A stretch of DNA of 5,690 bases, taken from assembly GCA_027021685.1 (NCBI GenBank), contig JALUTW010000479.1, positions 1-5,690 of the forward strand, written 5' to 3'. This document shows positions 5,270 through 5,690 of the stretch, in pieces. How positions within the stretch are numbered: position 1 is the first letter of the stretch; each line of letters opens with the position of its first letter. The notes beneath the pieces were generated by a model. The model did no database searches. It worked only from the letters and a program-made list of their open reading frames with translations, and was not told where the DNA came from. This DNA comes from Chromatiales bacterium (GTDB lineage Bacteria; Pseudomonadota; Gammaproteobacteria; CAMYNG01). The position numbers and the translations under genes were made by a program.

Positions 5270-5690
5270 ATGAATCGCGATCCCCGGTCCCGAGACTGCG
5301 AAGACCTCTACCTGCCCAACCTGTGCGGCATCCGCACGGTGTTCGCGGCGGTGGTGATCACCCAGCTCTTCGCCTTCGTCCTGGCCCTGGCCCCGCTGGA
5401 GGCGGGCGGCACCGAGCGCTGGACGCGGCTGGGCCTGCTGTCCCTGTTCATGCAGTGGATCACCCTGTTTTCCTGCTCGGTGCTGTGCCTGGTGCGGCCC
5501 TACCTGTGCCGCCTCGGGGCCCCGGCGGTGACCGCCGTGGCCATGGGCATCCTGCTCGCCATCACCGCCCTGTTCACCGAACTCACCTATCACCTGTACT
5601 ACGTCCCGGTCTACGGCTACGGGCACGACTGGCACCTGCGCTTCCTGGGCCGCAACCTGGTCATCGCCGCCATCGTCAGCGGCCTGGTGC
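5270..5690 (+). CDS. algZ: AlgZ/FimS-like membrane sensor histidine kinase, N-terminal part (cut by window edge)
   Basis: About 140 residues are visible and the frame is open to the window end. The N-terminus carries DLYLPNLCGIRTVF (12-25), like the F/Y-LP-x-LC opening of the AlgZ/FimS family. Four hydrophobic segments follow at about 22-42, 54-75, 84-105 and from 126 onward, separated by short charged turns such as LVRPYLCRLG (74-83) and a loop rich in Tyr and His (106-122). This is the multi-span sensor module of LytS/AlgZ-type kinases; the kinase half (His_kinase and ATPase domains) lies outside the window. In Pseudomonas AlgZ works with the LytTR response regulator AlgR, encoded just downstream, on type IV pili, alginate and virulence; AlgR and hemC are predicted next but not seen here. 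An in-frame ATG at 5237 would add 11 residues (MLVPFHHHRRP), but the probable -10 overlaps it. Neither start has a good Shine-Dalgarno. Identification rests on N-terminal similarity plus the argH neighbour. Confidence 0.85.
   Translation, partial: MNRDPRSRDCEDLYLPNLCGIRTVFAAVVITQLFAFVLALAPLEAGGTERWTRLGLLSLFMQWITLFSCSVLCLVRPYLCRLGAPAVTAVAMGILLAITALFTELTYHLYYVPVYGYGHDWHLRFLGRNLVIAAIVSGLV

Noticed and set aside
5108..5635. N-terminal extension of argH upstream of the ATG at 5107
   Set aside because: The frame stays open for 176 codons but runs antisense to algZ, crosses the argH -10 and the heptad array, and has no family similarity; the normal ArgH N-terminus starts at 5107.
1..5690. Mobile element, CRISPR array, toxin-antitoxin or phage content
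   Set aside because: I saw no transposase, integrase, spaced direct repeats of CRISPR type, or small gene pairs; all long gaps are accounted for by four core-type genes and short intergenic regions.

Overview
The window reads as a piece of chromosome from a GC-rich gammaproteobacterium. The class I adenylate cyclase, the gene pair argH / algZ (fimS)-type sensor, and the very strong preference for G or C at third codon positions all fit. A Chromatiales/Ectothiorhodospiraceae-like or Pseudomonas-like host is my inference; the sequence alone does not settle the genus. In Pseudomonas aeruginosa argH also sits next to algZ-algR-hemC with cyaA nearby, so the neighbourhood looks like inherited core chromosome rather than a mobile island. 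I see no transposase, integrase, tRNA, rRNA or CRISPR array.

Layout: (1) 1-2666, minus strand: cyaA, class I adenylate cyclase, with intact N-terminus and its C-terminal end cut by the window edge. (2) 2667-2800: a 134-bp divergent intergenic region with a candidate -10 for the rightward gene. (3) 2801-3637, plus strand: a 278-residue soluble PAS-GGDEF protein. Its cyclase active site is degenerate (SHEEF instead of GGDEF, with further lost ligands), but the RxxD inhibitory c-di-GMP site is in register. (4) 3638-3715: a short convergent gap with an 11-bp GC-rich inverted repeat, probably a terminator. (5) 3716-5107, minus strand: argH, complete argininosuccinate lyase. (6) 5108-5269: a divergent intergenic region holding a good argH -10 and a striking array of eight 7-bp units (GGGN4 on the minus strand), which is also a textbook G-quadruplex motif. 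(7) 5270-5690, plus strand: N-terminal membrane part of an AlgZ/FimS-like sensor kinase, cut by the right edge.

How they fit together: argH performs the last step of arginine biosynthesis and is a housekeeping gene. The other three are signalling genes: a cAMP producer, a probable c-di-GMP-binding PAS-GGDEF protein divergent from it, and a LytS/AlgZ-type sensor that in pseudomonads works with AlgR on surface-associated behaviour. The points most worth following up are the probable conversion of the GGDEF protein from enzyme to c-di-GMP receptor and the heptad G-tract array lying where the algZ -35 region should be.
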